The position numbers and the translations under genes were made by a program. A DNA stretch of 64,000 bases from JAJRXG01 sp038523965 (lineage in GTDB: Bacteria; Bacteroidota; Bacteroidia; Chitinophagales; Saprospiraceae): positions 6,127 through 70,126 of the forward strand of contig JBCBIX010000003.1 in assembly GCA_038523965.1 (NCBI GenBank). The letters run 5' to 3'. Positions within the stretch are counted from its first letter, which is position 1, and the number at the start of each line of letters is the position of its first letter. This document shows, in pieces, positions 52,851-61,500 of this stretch. The notes below the pieces were generated by a model. It had not been told where the DNA came from. It was given only the letters and a program-made list of their open reading frames with translations, and did not search any database.

Positions 52851-53422
52851 TACGAGTTCTTATTTAGACGATGAGCCATGTCTTCAATCTTTGCAACTAC
52901 CTGCTGTGCATCCTTTGGATAAACGAGGATATGCCGATTTGCATCAATTTTGACATAGCCCTTGACGTCCTTATCATCTATGTCAATAGTGATGAAGTCA
53001 TTGCCACCATACAAGTGCATGAAGTAATCCTGTACATGAGCAGCAAGTGCTTTCGCCTGTAGAGCTTTGTTCCAGGGTGACCAATTAGGACAACTAAACC
53101 GTATGTCCATACCCTGCATGGTTCCTTCTTGGTCAAAAATACCGTAGAACAGCATCCTCATGGATTGATCAAATCCTGGCAATTCTTCTGCTGGTATCTG
53201 ATACTGGGCAAATTGATTGTTGGGACCGTGACTGATGATCTCCTGTTTGTTAAGCTCCCAGCACGTGGCATAAAAGTCCTTTTGGGACTGTCCGATGTGC
53301 AGATCGAAAAGTAGCTCAGTGACCCGCTCAGTAGCCTGCTGCTCTCTCAATACATACCGCTCGTAATCTGAGCGACATGCGACCATCGAACAGATCACCA
53401 TCATCCAGAAAATTCGATTCAT
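52850..53422 (-). CDS. Small lipoprotein between two ASPIC-UnbV genes
   Basis: A 190-residue lipoprotein: MMVICSMVAC ends at C16. I do not recognise the family. The body begins with a heptad-like helix (RYVLREQQATERVTELLFDL), then Trp- and Cys-containing segments (FYATCWELNKQEII, RFSCPNWSPWNKALQ) and a C-terminal alpha/beta region (DFITIDIDDKDVKGYVKID, RHILVYPKDAQQVV). It is joined to both neighbours by TAATG junctions (52848-52852 and 53420-53424), so all three are made in step. It probably works with the large propeller lipoproteins, perhaps as an accessory subunit; this is only inferred. Confidence 0.7.
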   Translation of the reverse strand: MNRIFWMMVICSMVACRSDYERYVLREQQATERVTELLFDLHIGQSQKDFYATCWELNKQEIISHGPNNQFAQYQIPAEELPGFDQSMRMLFYGIFDQEGTMQGMDIRFSCPNWSPWNKALQAKALAAHVQDYFMHLYGGNDFITIDIDDKDVKGYVKIDANRHILVYPKDAQQVVAKIEDMAHRLNKNS

Positions 53423-56400
53423 TAGTCCATTAATTGTGACTGAATAGAAAAAAGTTGGTCCGTCGTTGTTGTGATCAAATACTGATTAGTATCGACTTTC
53501 TCTATACTGCGAATTTCCCCACTGATTCCCAGTGAGGATAAATCACCAAACTGATATTCTCCTCCAGTTAGATTGCCTTGGATCAACCATCCATATGAGG
53601 CATCGTCACGACCATATTGTGGCTTATACAAGTCATGATTCCCCCCTATTAACAAATCCAAGACACCGTCTTGGTTCACATCGTCTATGCAAAGCGCATG
53701 ATGAGACGACCACTGCAATTCGGGTGGCATCGGCCGGAATGTATACTCTCCTTCTTGATTGATGAAGATGCCAGAGTTTGGTTCAGTAATTTCTGTAGAG
53801 AACCAGGCGGACGACGGAAGCCCCTGAAGTAGATCATCCATACTCGCCTTGCTATAAGCGTCATATGTCGGGTAGACCTTCCGTACAGATGGAACCCGCG
53901 ATGTCAAATCATCAAAATCGAGAATGGGATAGTAGATTCCATTCTCTTGCCTCGCTACAAACTGTTCATAAGTACCATTGCCATCGATGTCAGCTACATA
54001 AAGTCGAGCCCCCTTCTGACAGATCCCATTGCGTCCATGACCAAGAGCCACAAGATCTTCGTCCCCATCACCATCGATATCCGAAGCGCGAAGTTCTGAC
54101 CATAGACCGGTACCCGAAAGTCGCTCAGACAACGACTCAGCGTATTCTAATCGACCACCTGAAACTTCATATACGCGCAGTTCCTGCCACTCTCCTGCCA
54201 AAACTACCTCATCACTTCCATCCTGATCCATGTCAAAAGCTACAAGATCTGTAGTACTCCGAATCACTTCGCGTTGTACCTCTTTGAATCCCGCTCCAGC
54301 CTCATTCATGTAGACATGAAGTAGACATGTCTGCCCATAAGTGGTAGAATTCATTCGTTCACCGATGATGAGATCGTCGAAGCCATCTCCATTTACATCC
54401 ATTGGTAAAACACTACCAGTCATAAAGCGCTCATCAAATGATATGATGCGGTCTAATGCAGGAACCAACTTCCCTTCGACATTCTCATAAATCACGTCAT
54501 CGAGATCCGTCGAATATCTCGAGTAATACCTGCCCCCTCGGGCCACATATACGTCTGTATCACCATCATTGTCGTAATCCAAAAAGGCGATATCTGTGGT
54601 GGTCCCGCGTTCCGAAGCTGGAAGACTGACATAGTCATTCATATCGTCCATACCTCCATAGTCCATTATGACGCGATCGCTTACACCTCTCTTGCCGCCA
54701 ATGAAAAGGTCCCTTTTCCCATTCCCATCGATGTCCAAAAACCTCAATATTCTTCCTGTTGCTGGGAGCATCGATGGCAGGAGCGGCTCTTTATTGAACT
54801 CATTGAAAAGTGGTGCTTGCGTCCCCTTGGTATCTAACAGCATTCCTTCTCGAATCGAGAAATGCACTTTTCTTAGATCGTCTCTGTTTTGCGTTTTTTC
54901 CATGGTAACCTGAGCGGACTCCGCAACAGGTACAAGTCTATGCATCTGGTTGATCGCAAGATCTTCGTAGCGGTTGACATCACCATTTGGCCATCTCACT
55001 GAAACTGCTACATCATTCGTGCTTGATCTGCCGAGACCAAAGGTCAATCTCCGATCTACCGAACTCTGAAAGCCTCTATAAGGCATCATCTCTTGGACTT
55101 GTTGCCCCGCATCTGACCAGACCGTCACCTTGGCGCCCTCTACGATCCGCATTGATTCACTTGGAGCCAGCTCAATCTGAATAAAGTCCAGCTCACTATG
55201 ATTTTCTAAGATGAATGCCCGGTCATCAACATTGGAAACAACCAGATCAAGGTCACCATCATTATCGAGGTCTCCATATGCAGATGCATTGCTAAACGTT
55301 GGCGCCAATTCTGATTCCCAAGTCTCATATTGACCCTCTTCAGATCTCAAAAAGAAGTGATTATCCACTCGTTGTGATGGCATTAGTTCAATTAACTTCC
55401 GCAATGTCTCTCCAATATTAGAGGCATTAGCAGACTGCGTGATTTCTTCATTAGCGACATAGGTCAGATAGTCGCGATCCAGAAGATCCCTCCCGATACC
55501 ATTACTCACGAATAAGTCCTTATCCCCATCGTTATCCATGTCAAATAACAGTGACGCCCAGCTCCATTCCGTGGCCTCCACTCCTGCCTGCCTACCGATC
55601 TCATAAAACCGGTTGTCCCTTTGAACTTGGAGTGCGTTTCTGGGGTACTGATGACCGTAGCCTTGGCGAATCATCCGCTGATGCTTGTCCCATGACTCAT
55701 AGGTCGCCTTTGTCTTGCGACGTGCCATCGTCGCTGGAGCCATCTCTACGGTATATAAATCGATGTTCCCATCATTATCAATATCGGCAGCATCCATACC
55801 CATTGACCCCGCGGGCATACTTGCGAACAACTCCTCCCCACGTTCTTGAAACGTTCTTCCTTCCTGGTTCTCATAATAATAATCTCGCTCAAAGAAGTCA
55901 TTCGCTACATAGAGGTCTACCCAGCCATCATCATTGACATCAGTAGCTACTGCACTTAGCCCAAAACCAATCGCACTCGTGTAAATGCCCATATCAGTCG
56001 AGACATCGATAAAACTCCCTTGATCATTACGGAGGAGTTTGTTCCCACTATTTGAGGGCTGCTCTCGTGCACCCGGAATAATATCAAAGCCTCCGACAGA
56101 CTGTAGAGAATTATTCAAAAGATAGCAGTCTAAGTCGCCGTCTCGATCATAATCAAAGAACAACGCGTGAATCGAGAGGCCCTCAAAGTCCAAACCATAC
56201 TCCGATGCCTCATCTACAAAGACAAAGTCGCCTTGATTAATCCAGAGTTGATTCTTGCGGTAAGGTGTATTAGGTGGACCCGCTTTACAGATATACACAT
56301 CTTGCAGGCCATCACCATTGATATCTATAACACTGACTCCAGTAGACCAACTCCCACTGGCAGCGATCCCACTGTCTGAGGTACGATCCTCAAATGTCAA

Positions 56401-56679
56401 CGACCCTAAGTTTCGATAGATCTTGTTATCAACTTGATTACCAGTGAAAATGAGGTCCTGTAATCCGTCATTGTCAAAGTCACCGATCCCTACCCCAGCC
56501 CCGTTGTAAAAGTTTCGGTACGTATAGGGGTTGAGCTCTTTTGTTGGGGTAAGTTGATTGTTAAAATCGATGCCAGTGTTCGTTCTCAAAGAGAACAGTA
56601 AGGAGGGGTCTTGTTCAGTACAAGACATAACTGATAATGACAGCACAATGAGTGCGAAACCTGCTCTCCACATAGGCAT
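53422..56679 (-). CDS. VCBS/FG-GAP and ASPIC-UnbV lipoprotein, first of the tandem
   Basis: A 1085-residue lipoprotein (IVLSLSVMSC, C20). The block FNNQLTPTKELNPYTYRNFY, then NGAGVGIGDFDNDGLQDLIF, is followed by repeats DINGDGLQDVYICKAG, DYDRDGDLDCYLLNNS, DVNDDGWVDLYVANDFFE and DIDNDGNIDLYTVEM. The ASPIC/UnbV domain lies near 500-575 (YRGFQSSVDRRLTFGLGRSS, VRWPNGDVNRYEDL); later repeats are DIDGNGKRDLFIGGKRG, DYDNDGDTDVYVARGG and DVNGDGFDDLIIGERM. It starts six bases after the T-run of an intrinsic terminator that follows susD, so only readthrough or a separate promoter supplies its mRNA. It has the strongest resemblance to the second copy. Confidence 0.87.
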   Translation of the reverse strand: MPMWRAGFALIVLSLSVMSCTEQDPSLLFSLRTNTGIDFNNQLTPTKELNPYTYRNFYNGAGVGIGDFDNDGLQDLIFTGNQVDNKIYRNLGSLTFEDRTSDSGIAASGSWSTGVSVIDINGDGLQDVYICKAGPPNTPYRKNQLWINQGDFVFVDEASEYGLDFEGLSIHALFFDYDRDGDLDCYLLNNSLQSVGGFDIIPGAREQPSNSGNKLLRNDQGSFIDVSTDMGIYTSAIGFGLSAVATDVNDDGWVDLYVANDFFERDYYYENQEGRTFQERGEELFASMPAGSMGMDAADIDNDGNIDLYTVEMAPATMARRKTKATYESWDKHQRMIRQGYGHQYPRNALQVQRDNRFYEIGRQAGVEATEWSWASLLFDMDNDGDKDLFVSNGIGRDLLDRDYLTYVANEEITQSANASNIGETLRKLIELMPSQRVDNHFFLRSEEGQYETWESELAPTFSNASAYGDLDNDGDLDLVVSNVDDRAFILENHSELDFIQIELAPSESMRIVEGAKVTVWSDAGQQVQEMMPYRGFQSSVDRRLTFGLGRSSTNDVAVSVRWPNGDVNRYEDLAINQMHRLVPVAESAQVTMEKTQNRDDLRKVHFSIREGMLLDTKGTQAPLFNEFNKEPLLPSMLPATGRILRFLDIDGNGKRDLFIGGKRGVSDRVIMDYGGMDDMNDYVSLPASERGTTTDIAFLDYDNDGDTDVYVARGGRYYSRYSTDLDDVIYENVEGKLVPALDRIISFDERFMTGSVLPMDVNGDGFDDLIIGERMNSTTYGQTCLLHVYMNEAGAGFKEVQREVIRSTTDLVAFDMDQDGSDEVVLAGEWQELRVYEVSGGRLEYAESLSERLSGTGLWSELRASDIDGDGDEDLVALGHGRNGICQKGARLYVADIDGNGTYEQFVARQENGIYYPILDFDDLTSRVPSVRKVYPTYDAYSKASMDDLLQGLPSSAWFSTEITEPNSGIFINQEGEYTFRPMPPELQWSSHHALCIDDVNQDGVLDLLIGGNHDLYKPQYGRDDASYGWLIQGNLTGGEYQFGDLSSLGISGEIRSIEKVDTNQYLITTTTDQLFSIQSQLMD

Positions 56680-56716
56680 AAAAAAGGGGCCAAAACCCGA
56701 AGGTCTGGCCCCTGTA
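56680..56716 (-). terminator. Rho-independent terminator between susD and the ASPIC genes
   Basis: On the minus strand, GGGGCCA (56712-56706) pairs with TGGCCCC (56692-56686), with an inner GACC/GGTT stem closed by a UUCG tetraloop, and a run of Ts directly after it (56685-56680). It sits 22 bases after the susD stop and runs into the start of the first ASPIC gene. Confidence 0.8.
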
Positions 56717-56734
56717 TATCATAAGATCCTTGAC

Positions 56735-58333
56735 TTAGTAATCTGGATTTTGCGTTAATGTTCCATCACTCGCCTGAATCTGATCAAACGGAATCGGGAA
56801 GATATTCACGTAGTCAGGAGAGACTGGCTTCTCCCACCAGGCATCGTTGTACTTACCAAATCTGATAAGATCTGTTCTTCGCGAACTCTCTGCGAACATT
56901 TCACGTCCACGCTCAGCTAAGAACTCTTCAGCATCAAGTGAGCTGTAGGCAGCGACTCCCGCTCTTGCTCGGAGTAAGTTAACATCTGGAACTGCAAGAT
57001 CCCAGTTACCCGCCGCACGTGCACGTGCCTCTGCTCTCATGAGATAAACATCACCAAGTCGTACGATAGGGTAGTCATTATCCATATCTGAACGACCTAA
57101 CAGCTTGTAGGAGAACTTAGCTGGTCGAGCACCCGCCTCACGCAAGTAATTAGGTGTCAATTCATTCAAAGAAGGAGTGTAGTTCAGGACAATGTCTCCA
57201 TCATCCGCTGCAAAGTCGAGGATAGCAGATCCACCAAAGTCTGTCTGCGGTCCAGCGAGGAAATTATTCTGACGACGGATATCATTAGCATCGTAAGAGT
57301 TATAAAACTCCTCCAACGTGGCATATCCATTCCAAGGCTGCTGGTCGAGATTATACGTGAACTGCGAAGAGTAGTGTAGGTTCATTTGCGAGAAGTTCAT
57401 ACCTGTTGCATTGACCTCGTCGTACTCTACAGTAAAGATATTTTCTGGATTTCCCTGATTGTTGGGTGCAAAGACTGCTGCATATCCGATTAGGTTATCC
57501 GGATCACTATCGACTGCAGGGCGCTTACCTAAGTTCTGGACACTACATCCATCACCGCAAAGTTGGTATACACCGCTATCAATGATGTATGATGCCGCAA
57601 TATCTGCCTTGTCATACATTGGAGTTCCTGTATACACTTCAGCATTAAGATAAACTCGGGCGAGTATTCCCATCGCACCGTATACGTTCATTCGGTACTC
57701 ATTGGTCTCTGTTCCGAGAGCGCTACCACTGAGATCCATTCCTGCAGAAACTTCTGAGATGCCAAGAGCACCAAGAAGTTCGGACTCAACAAAAGCAAAT
57801 ACATCCGCACGATTAGCCTGCGGTGCATCCACTCCTGGTACTGTGATAATTTTCACATTACCAAAGAGGTCCATGAGTCTCCAGTAATAGTATGCACGGA
57901 GAGCACGAATTTGAGCTGTTCCGTTAGCATCCAAACCAGACTCTAAAAGCTCGTTACACGTGTTAATGGCACCATACTGACCGGTCCACGCATTGTTGAG
58001 GAAGCCATGGGTAGCATCGTAGGTGTGTCTGTGTAACTGGATCAGGATTCCTCCATCAAACCAGTCTCCACCTTTCGCTCCGATGACCATCTCGTCTGTG
58101 GTCAATTCTTGAACGGAATAATAGCTGCCATGATTAGCAGATCCTGCGCTACGAAGCGCACCGAAGGCTGATGATAGAGGTCCACCACCTTCTGCATCAC
58201 CACCGACAGAGATACCATCGATAGAAATGTCATTTGTTACTTCACCTACTAAGTTCTCGTCTAAGTCTGTACAGGAGATGACCAACAGCACTGACAAGAG
58301 AGAAGCAAGTAGAATTGATGTTCGATTCAACAT
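56735..58333 (-). CDS. SusD/RagB-family nutrient-binding lipoprotein
   Basis: A 532-residue surface lipoprotein (LLSVLLVISC, C21). The SusD fold is shown by NTCNELLESGLDANGTAQIRALRAYYYWRLMDLFGNVKI in parts (ALRAYYYWRLMDLFGNV is the family hallmark), YRMNVYGAMGILARVYLNAEV, RLGDVYLMRAEARARAAGN, LLRARAGVAAY and FLAERGREMFAESSRRTDLIRFGKY in part. It caps the SusC channel and helps bind a glycan or other nutrient. It starts 18 bases after the susC stop. The ligand cannot be read; there is no carbohydrate-active enzyme in the window. Confidence 0.93.
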   Translation of the reverse strand: MLNRTSILLASLLSVLLVISCTDLDENLVGEVTNDISIDGISVGGDAEGGGPLSSAFGALRSAGSANHGSYYSVQELTTDEMVIGAKGGDWFDGGILIQLHRHTYDATHGFLNNAWTGQYGAINTCNELLESGLDANGTAQIRALRAYYYWRLMDLFGNVKIITVPGVDAPQANRADVFAFVESELLGALGISEVSAGMDLSGSALGTETNEYRMNVYGAMGILARVYLNAEVYTGTPMYDKADIAASYIIDSGVYQLCGDGCSVQNLGKRPAVDSDPDNLIGYAAVFAPNNQGNPENIFTVEYDEVNATGMNFSQMNLHYSSQFTYNLDQQPWNGYATLEEFYNSYDANDIRRQNNFLAGPQTDFGGSAILDFAADDGDIVLNYTPSLNELTPNYLREAGARPAKFSYKLLGRSDMDNDYPIVRLGDVYLMRAEARARAAGNWDLAVPDVNLLRARAGVAAYSSLDAEEFLAERGREMFAESSRRTDLIRFGKYNDAWWEKPVSPDYVNIFPIPFDQIQASDGTLTQNPDY

Positions 58334-58351
58334 TGTTTCTTGTTTAGGTAA

Positions 58352-61324
58352 TTAGAAATTAAGGTTAACGCCAAAAGTGAATTCGCGTGATGCGAAATAG
58401 CTGTTTCGTCTGTCGAGGCCCGGTGCTAAAGGATTACCACTGACTGATCGACGGTCTCCATTACTTGCTGCACCACGGTCAGTAAGAGCTGGTTCTGGAT
58501 CCGTACCCGTGTAACCAGTAATTACAAAGGCATTACGAACATTAAGGGATAATCCTATTGAATTAAACGCATTACCAGGGATATCAAACGATCTGGCAAT
58601 GGTTAAGTTGTCAAGTTTGAAGAAGTCGGCCTTCTCTACATATAGCGAGCTAAAGCGCGCAGAGGTGAGATTCTCCTCTCTCAGTGAACTATTCACGTAG
58701 TTATAAGAAGACTGTGATGCAATGTTTGGCTCGTAGAACGCTCGGAAGGTATTGACCAAACTGTGTCCGAATGCTCCTCTAAAGAAAGCATTCACAGTCC
58801 AGTCACCGATGTTCAACTGGTTCGTCCATCCAAGCTCAAGATCTGGAATACCATTACCTAACTCAGTAAAGTCACCGTCCTCAGCAAGAGCTTGATCTTG
58901 TCCAGTGATAAGCTGGCCGTCTCCATTAATATCTGCTAAGATGGCAGAACCATCATCAGCAACTCCTTCGAAGACTGGCCCCCAAATCGTACCGATCTCT
59001 CTTCCTTCCTCGACTAAGATGACATCTGTTGCATTCTGTCCTGGCGATCCAAGGTTAGCGATAACATCACGCTCGATTACGAACTCCTCAAGTGTAGTCT
59101 TGTATGTAGATAATACGACCCCTGTCGTCCAGCTGAGGTCTTCTGATCCGAGTACATCGTAGTTCAATCCTAATTCAACACCCTGAGTGTTAATCTCTCC
59201 GGCATTCTCGACTCTGCGATCTACACCGAATACAGATACATCGACATCTCTCTCGATGATGAAGTCTGTGATATCACGATTGTATAAATCCAAGGTTCCA
59301 CTAAACTTCCCAGATGCAAATTCAAATCCAAGATTCAATTCTGCTTTCTCCTCCCACTTCAGATCAGGATTCGCCGCTCTCAGAAGTGTAGTTGTGACTC
59401 CACCCGTTGCATCATTGTTGATCTGTCTAATCTCTTGCGACAAACCTGATTCTACTGGTAGTGCACCTGTCACACCGTATCCCAATCTCACCTTGAAAAG
59501 ATCAACTCCGCCGAGGTTTAGGTATTTGTTCAAATCTGCACCAACTCCAAATGCTGGGAAAAGACCCCATCTGTTATCTGCACCAAGCTTGGTAGATCCT
59601 TCTCTTCTCAAAGATGCATTGACAAAAATCGCATCATCAAAAGTCAAATTAGCCCGTCCAAAGAAGGCAATGATCTTCTCATCAGGAGACGCATTACTGT
59701 TCGCCTCGATACGACCAGCTTCTTGAAGATCTTGAGCAACTTCGATCGAATTAGAAAAGTCCAAATCATTATTTGGGAAGTCTCCAATCGAGAAAAAGTT
59801 ATCTGTGAAGTTGTTCTGCTGGTAAGAGTAACCTGCAGTAATTGTGTAGTCAACTAAATCACTTCCACCTAAGTAGCTTCCATAGATCTCATACAAGTCA
59901 AAAGATGTATTCTGATCATAGAATCTCGCGGAACCCTTTCGGATAGGAGAATCTGCACCTCCTCTAAAGAGTGACGTTGTTGGATAGTACTCCTGATTAT
60001 CGATAGTGATATTCTGCTGAGCTACTCTACCAGTTACTGATAGATTATCTGTGACACTGTAATCAAGAGTGGCGCCGTAGTTAAATTCTATTCTCTTTCC
60101 GTCATTGCGATTCTGCTGGACAATTGAGACTGGGTTGAAGCTGTCGAACAATCCAAGCGTTTCAAAGAAGCCGCCAAACTGCTCAGAAGCAAATGCAAAT
60201 GGTGCATCAGCTCCATTGATTGGTGCGGTAGGATTATAGATTAGTCCATATCGAAGTGCTTCACCAAATCCAAACTGTGCATCACGTTCTGTGAATGAAG
60301 TGTTGAAATTGATGCGAAGCTTATCATCCATCGCTCTTGTGCTGACGTTCAGACGTCCATTGAACTGGTCAAAGCCCGAATTCTTAAGAATTCCGTCTAC
60401 TTGTCTTAGGTTGGCAGATGCACGATAAGTTGTCTGACCCGCACCACCTGAGATAGCGAAGTTGTGGAGATTGCTAAATCCGTTTTGAGTAACCTCTCCT
60501 AACCAATCTGTTTGACTTCCTAAGTCAGTTCCGCCATTTGCGATGAACTCTTGAGGAGTCATCACTTGGATACCATTGAATGGTTGTGAGAGTGCGAACT
60601 GGCCGTTGTATGTGATCTCAGTTTTGTCACTCACCTTACCACTCTTCGTAGTAACGAGAATTACACCAGAAGATCCGCGAGAGCCATAGATGGCGGCTGC
60701 TGAACCATCTTTCAATACGTTGATCTCAGCGATATCATTTGGATCCACGTTGTCAAGTGAAGCGCCGATCACACCGTCTACCACGACTAATGGCTGTGCA
60801 TTAGCACCGATAGTAGATAAACCACGAAGGCGAATCGTACTTGAACTGTTTGGATCGCCACCGCGATTGTAGATCTGCAAGCCCGCTACTTTTCCTTGTA
60901 GTAGCTGCGCAGGATCATTAATTGGTCCTTTGTTGAATTCTTTGGCACTTACGGATGTCACAGCCGAAGTAACTTCCTTAGCCTTCTGTGTACCATAACC
61001 GGTAACAACGACCTCGTCGAGCAATTCTCCGGCGTCCAGAGTGATGTCTACAGTGCCACTCGAGTTAGCCGTGTAGTTCGTTGCAGTAAAACCGGTGAAT
61101 GAAAAGATAACAGTAGCACCCTCGGCTACAGAAATGCTGTACGTACCGTCTATGTCGGTAATTGTACCATTAGATGTCCCTTGTTCCAGGACGTTAGCCC
61201 CGATCAAGGGCTCTCCGTCAGCGTCGGTGACGGTCCCAGAGATCGTAACCTGAGCGAATGCTGTGATGGCAGTCAAGCAAAATAGCGCACAGGTGAGTAC
61301 GACCACAGAGTGTAGTTTTTTCAT
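58352..61324 (-). CDS. SusC/RagA-family TonB-linked outer membrane transporter
   Basis: A 990-residue transporter: signal peptide, a carboxypeptidase-like domain (about 27-105: ISGTVTDADGEPLIGANVLE, GTYSISVAEGATVIFSFTG), the SusC motif LLDEVVVTGYGTQ (near 113-125), a plug (about 115-230: LRGLSTIGANAQPLVVVDGV, INVLKDGSAAAIYGSRGSSG) and a beta-barrel ending FTFGVNLNF. Together with SusD it imports large nutrients using TonB energy. It is transcribed toward susD, and its 5' region faces the LacI-type regulator gene 176 bases away. Confidence 0.95.
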   Translation of the reverse strand: MKKLHSVVVLTCALFCLTAITAFAQVTISGTVTDADGEPLIGANVLEQGTSNGTITDIDGTYSISVAEGATVIFSFTGFTATNYTANSSGTVDITLDAGELLDEVVVTGYGTQKAKEVTSAVTSVSAKEFNKGPINDPAQLLQGKVAGLQIYNRGGDPNSSSTIRLRGLSTIGANAQPLVVVDGVIGASLDNVDPNDIAEINVLKDGSAAAIYGSRGSSGVILVTTKSGKVSDKTEITYNGQFALSQPFNGIQVMTPQEFIANGGTDLGSQTDWLGEVTQNGFSNLHNFAISGGAGQTTYRASANLRQVDGILKNSGFDQFNGRLNVSTRAMDDKLRINFNTSFTERDAQFGFGEALRYGLIYNPTAPINGADAPFAFASEQFGGFFETLGLFDSFNPVSIVQQNRNDGKRIEFNYGATLDYSVTDNLSVTGRVAQQNITIDNQEYYPTTSLFRGGADSPIRKGSARFYDQNTSFDLYEIYGSYLGGSDLVDYTITAGYSYQQNNFTDNFFSIGDFPNNDLDFSNSIEVAQDLQEAGRIEANSNASPDEKIIAFFGRANLTFDDAIFVNASLRREGSTKLGADNRWGLFPAFGVGADLNKYLNLGGVDLFKVRLGYGVTGALPVESGLSQEIRQINNDATGGVTTTLLRAANPDLKWEEKAELNLGFEFASGKFSGTLDLYNRDITDFIIERDVDVSVFGVDRRVENAGEINTQGVELGLNYDVLGSEDLSWTTGVVLSTYKTTLEEFVIERDVIANLGSPGQNATDVILVEEGREIGTIWGPVFEGVADDGSAILADINGDGQLITGQDQALAEDGDFTELGNGIPDLELGWTNQLNIGDWTVNAFFRGAFGHSLVNTFRAFYEPNIASQSSYNYVNSSLREENLTSARFSSLYVEKADFFKLDNLTIARSFDIPGNAFNSIGLSLNVRNAFVITGYTGTDPEPALTDRGAASNGDRRSVSGNPLAPGLDRRNSYFASREFTFGVNLNF

Positions 61325-61362
61325 ACGTCTTCTAATTTGTTAAAAATTCTTACAAAAACTCA

Positions 61363-61377
61363 ACACCTCAGAGGTGT
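61363..61377. promoter_or_regulatory. Perfect 15-bp palindrome in the susC leader, possible LacI operator
   Basis: ACACCTC-A-GAGGTGT is a perfect inverted repeat around a single base. It lies between the susC -7 box (61390) and its start codon, about where a repressor would block transcription, beside a divergent LacI-family gene. It could instead be an mRNA hairpin. Confidence 0.45.
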
Positions 61378-61389
61378 ATCTGAGGCGGT

Positions 61390-61418
61390 CAAACTTAACA
61401 GTTTTGTAATGAGCGAAA
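61390..61418 (-). promoter_or_regulatory. Promoter of the susC-susD operon
   Basis: On the minus strand TAAGTTTG (61397-61390) matches TAnnTTTG exactly, and TTTC (61418-61415) stands 17 bases upstream as -33 element. The leader to the susC ATG would be about 60 bases and contains the palindrome at 61363. Confidence 0.55.
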
Positions 61419-61500
61419 CGCACAGGATACCGTGAAGGCTGGGTATTGAATACAACTTTATCGTTGCCGCAATCGATTATGTGGATATCTTGTGAAGGTT

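Noticed and set aside
53865..54254. A His-rich 129-codon open frame antisense to the first ASPIC gene
   Set aside because: The His-rich composition is the reverse complement of Asp-rich calcium repeats of the propeller (GAT/GAC read as ATC/GTC or CAT-like codons), so it is an artefact.
46370..56679. Possible DNA tandem repeats or a CRISPR array in the ASPIC region
   Set aside because: The repetition is of protein FG-GAP motifs with differing codons and irregular spacing; there are no identical direct repeats with unique spacers.
59187..59726. A 179-codon plus-strand open frame opposite susC
   Set aside because: No start signal, no family similarity, and susC is certain on the other strand.
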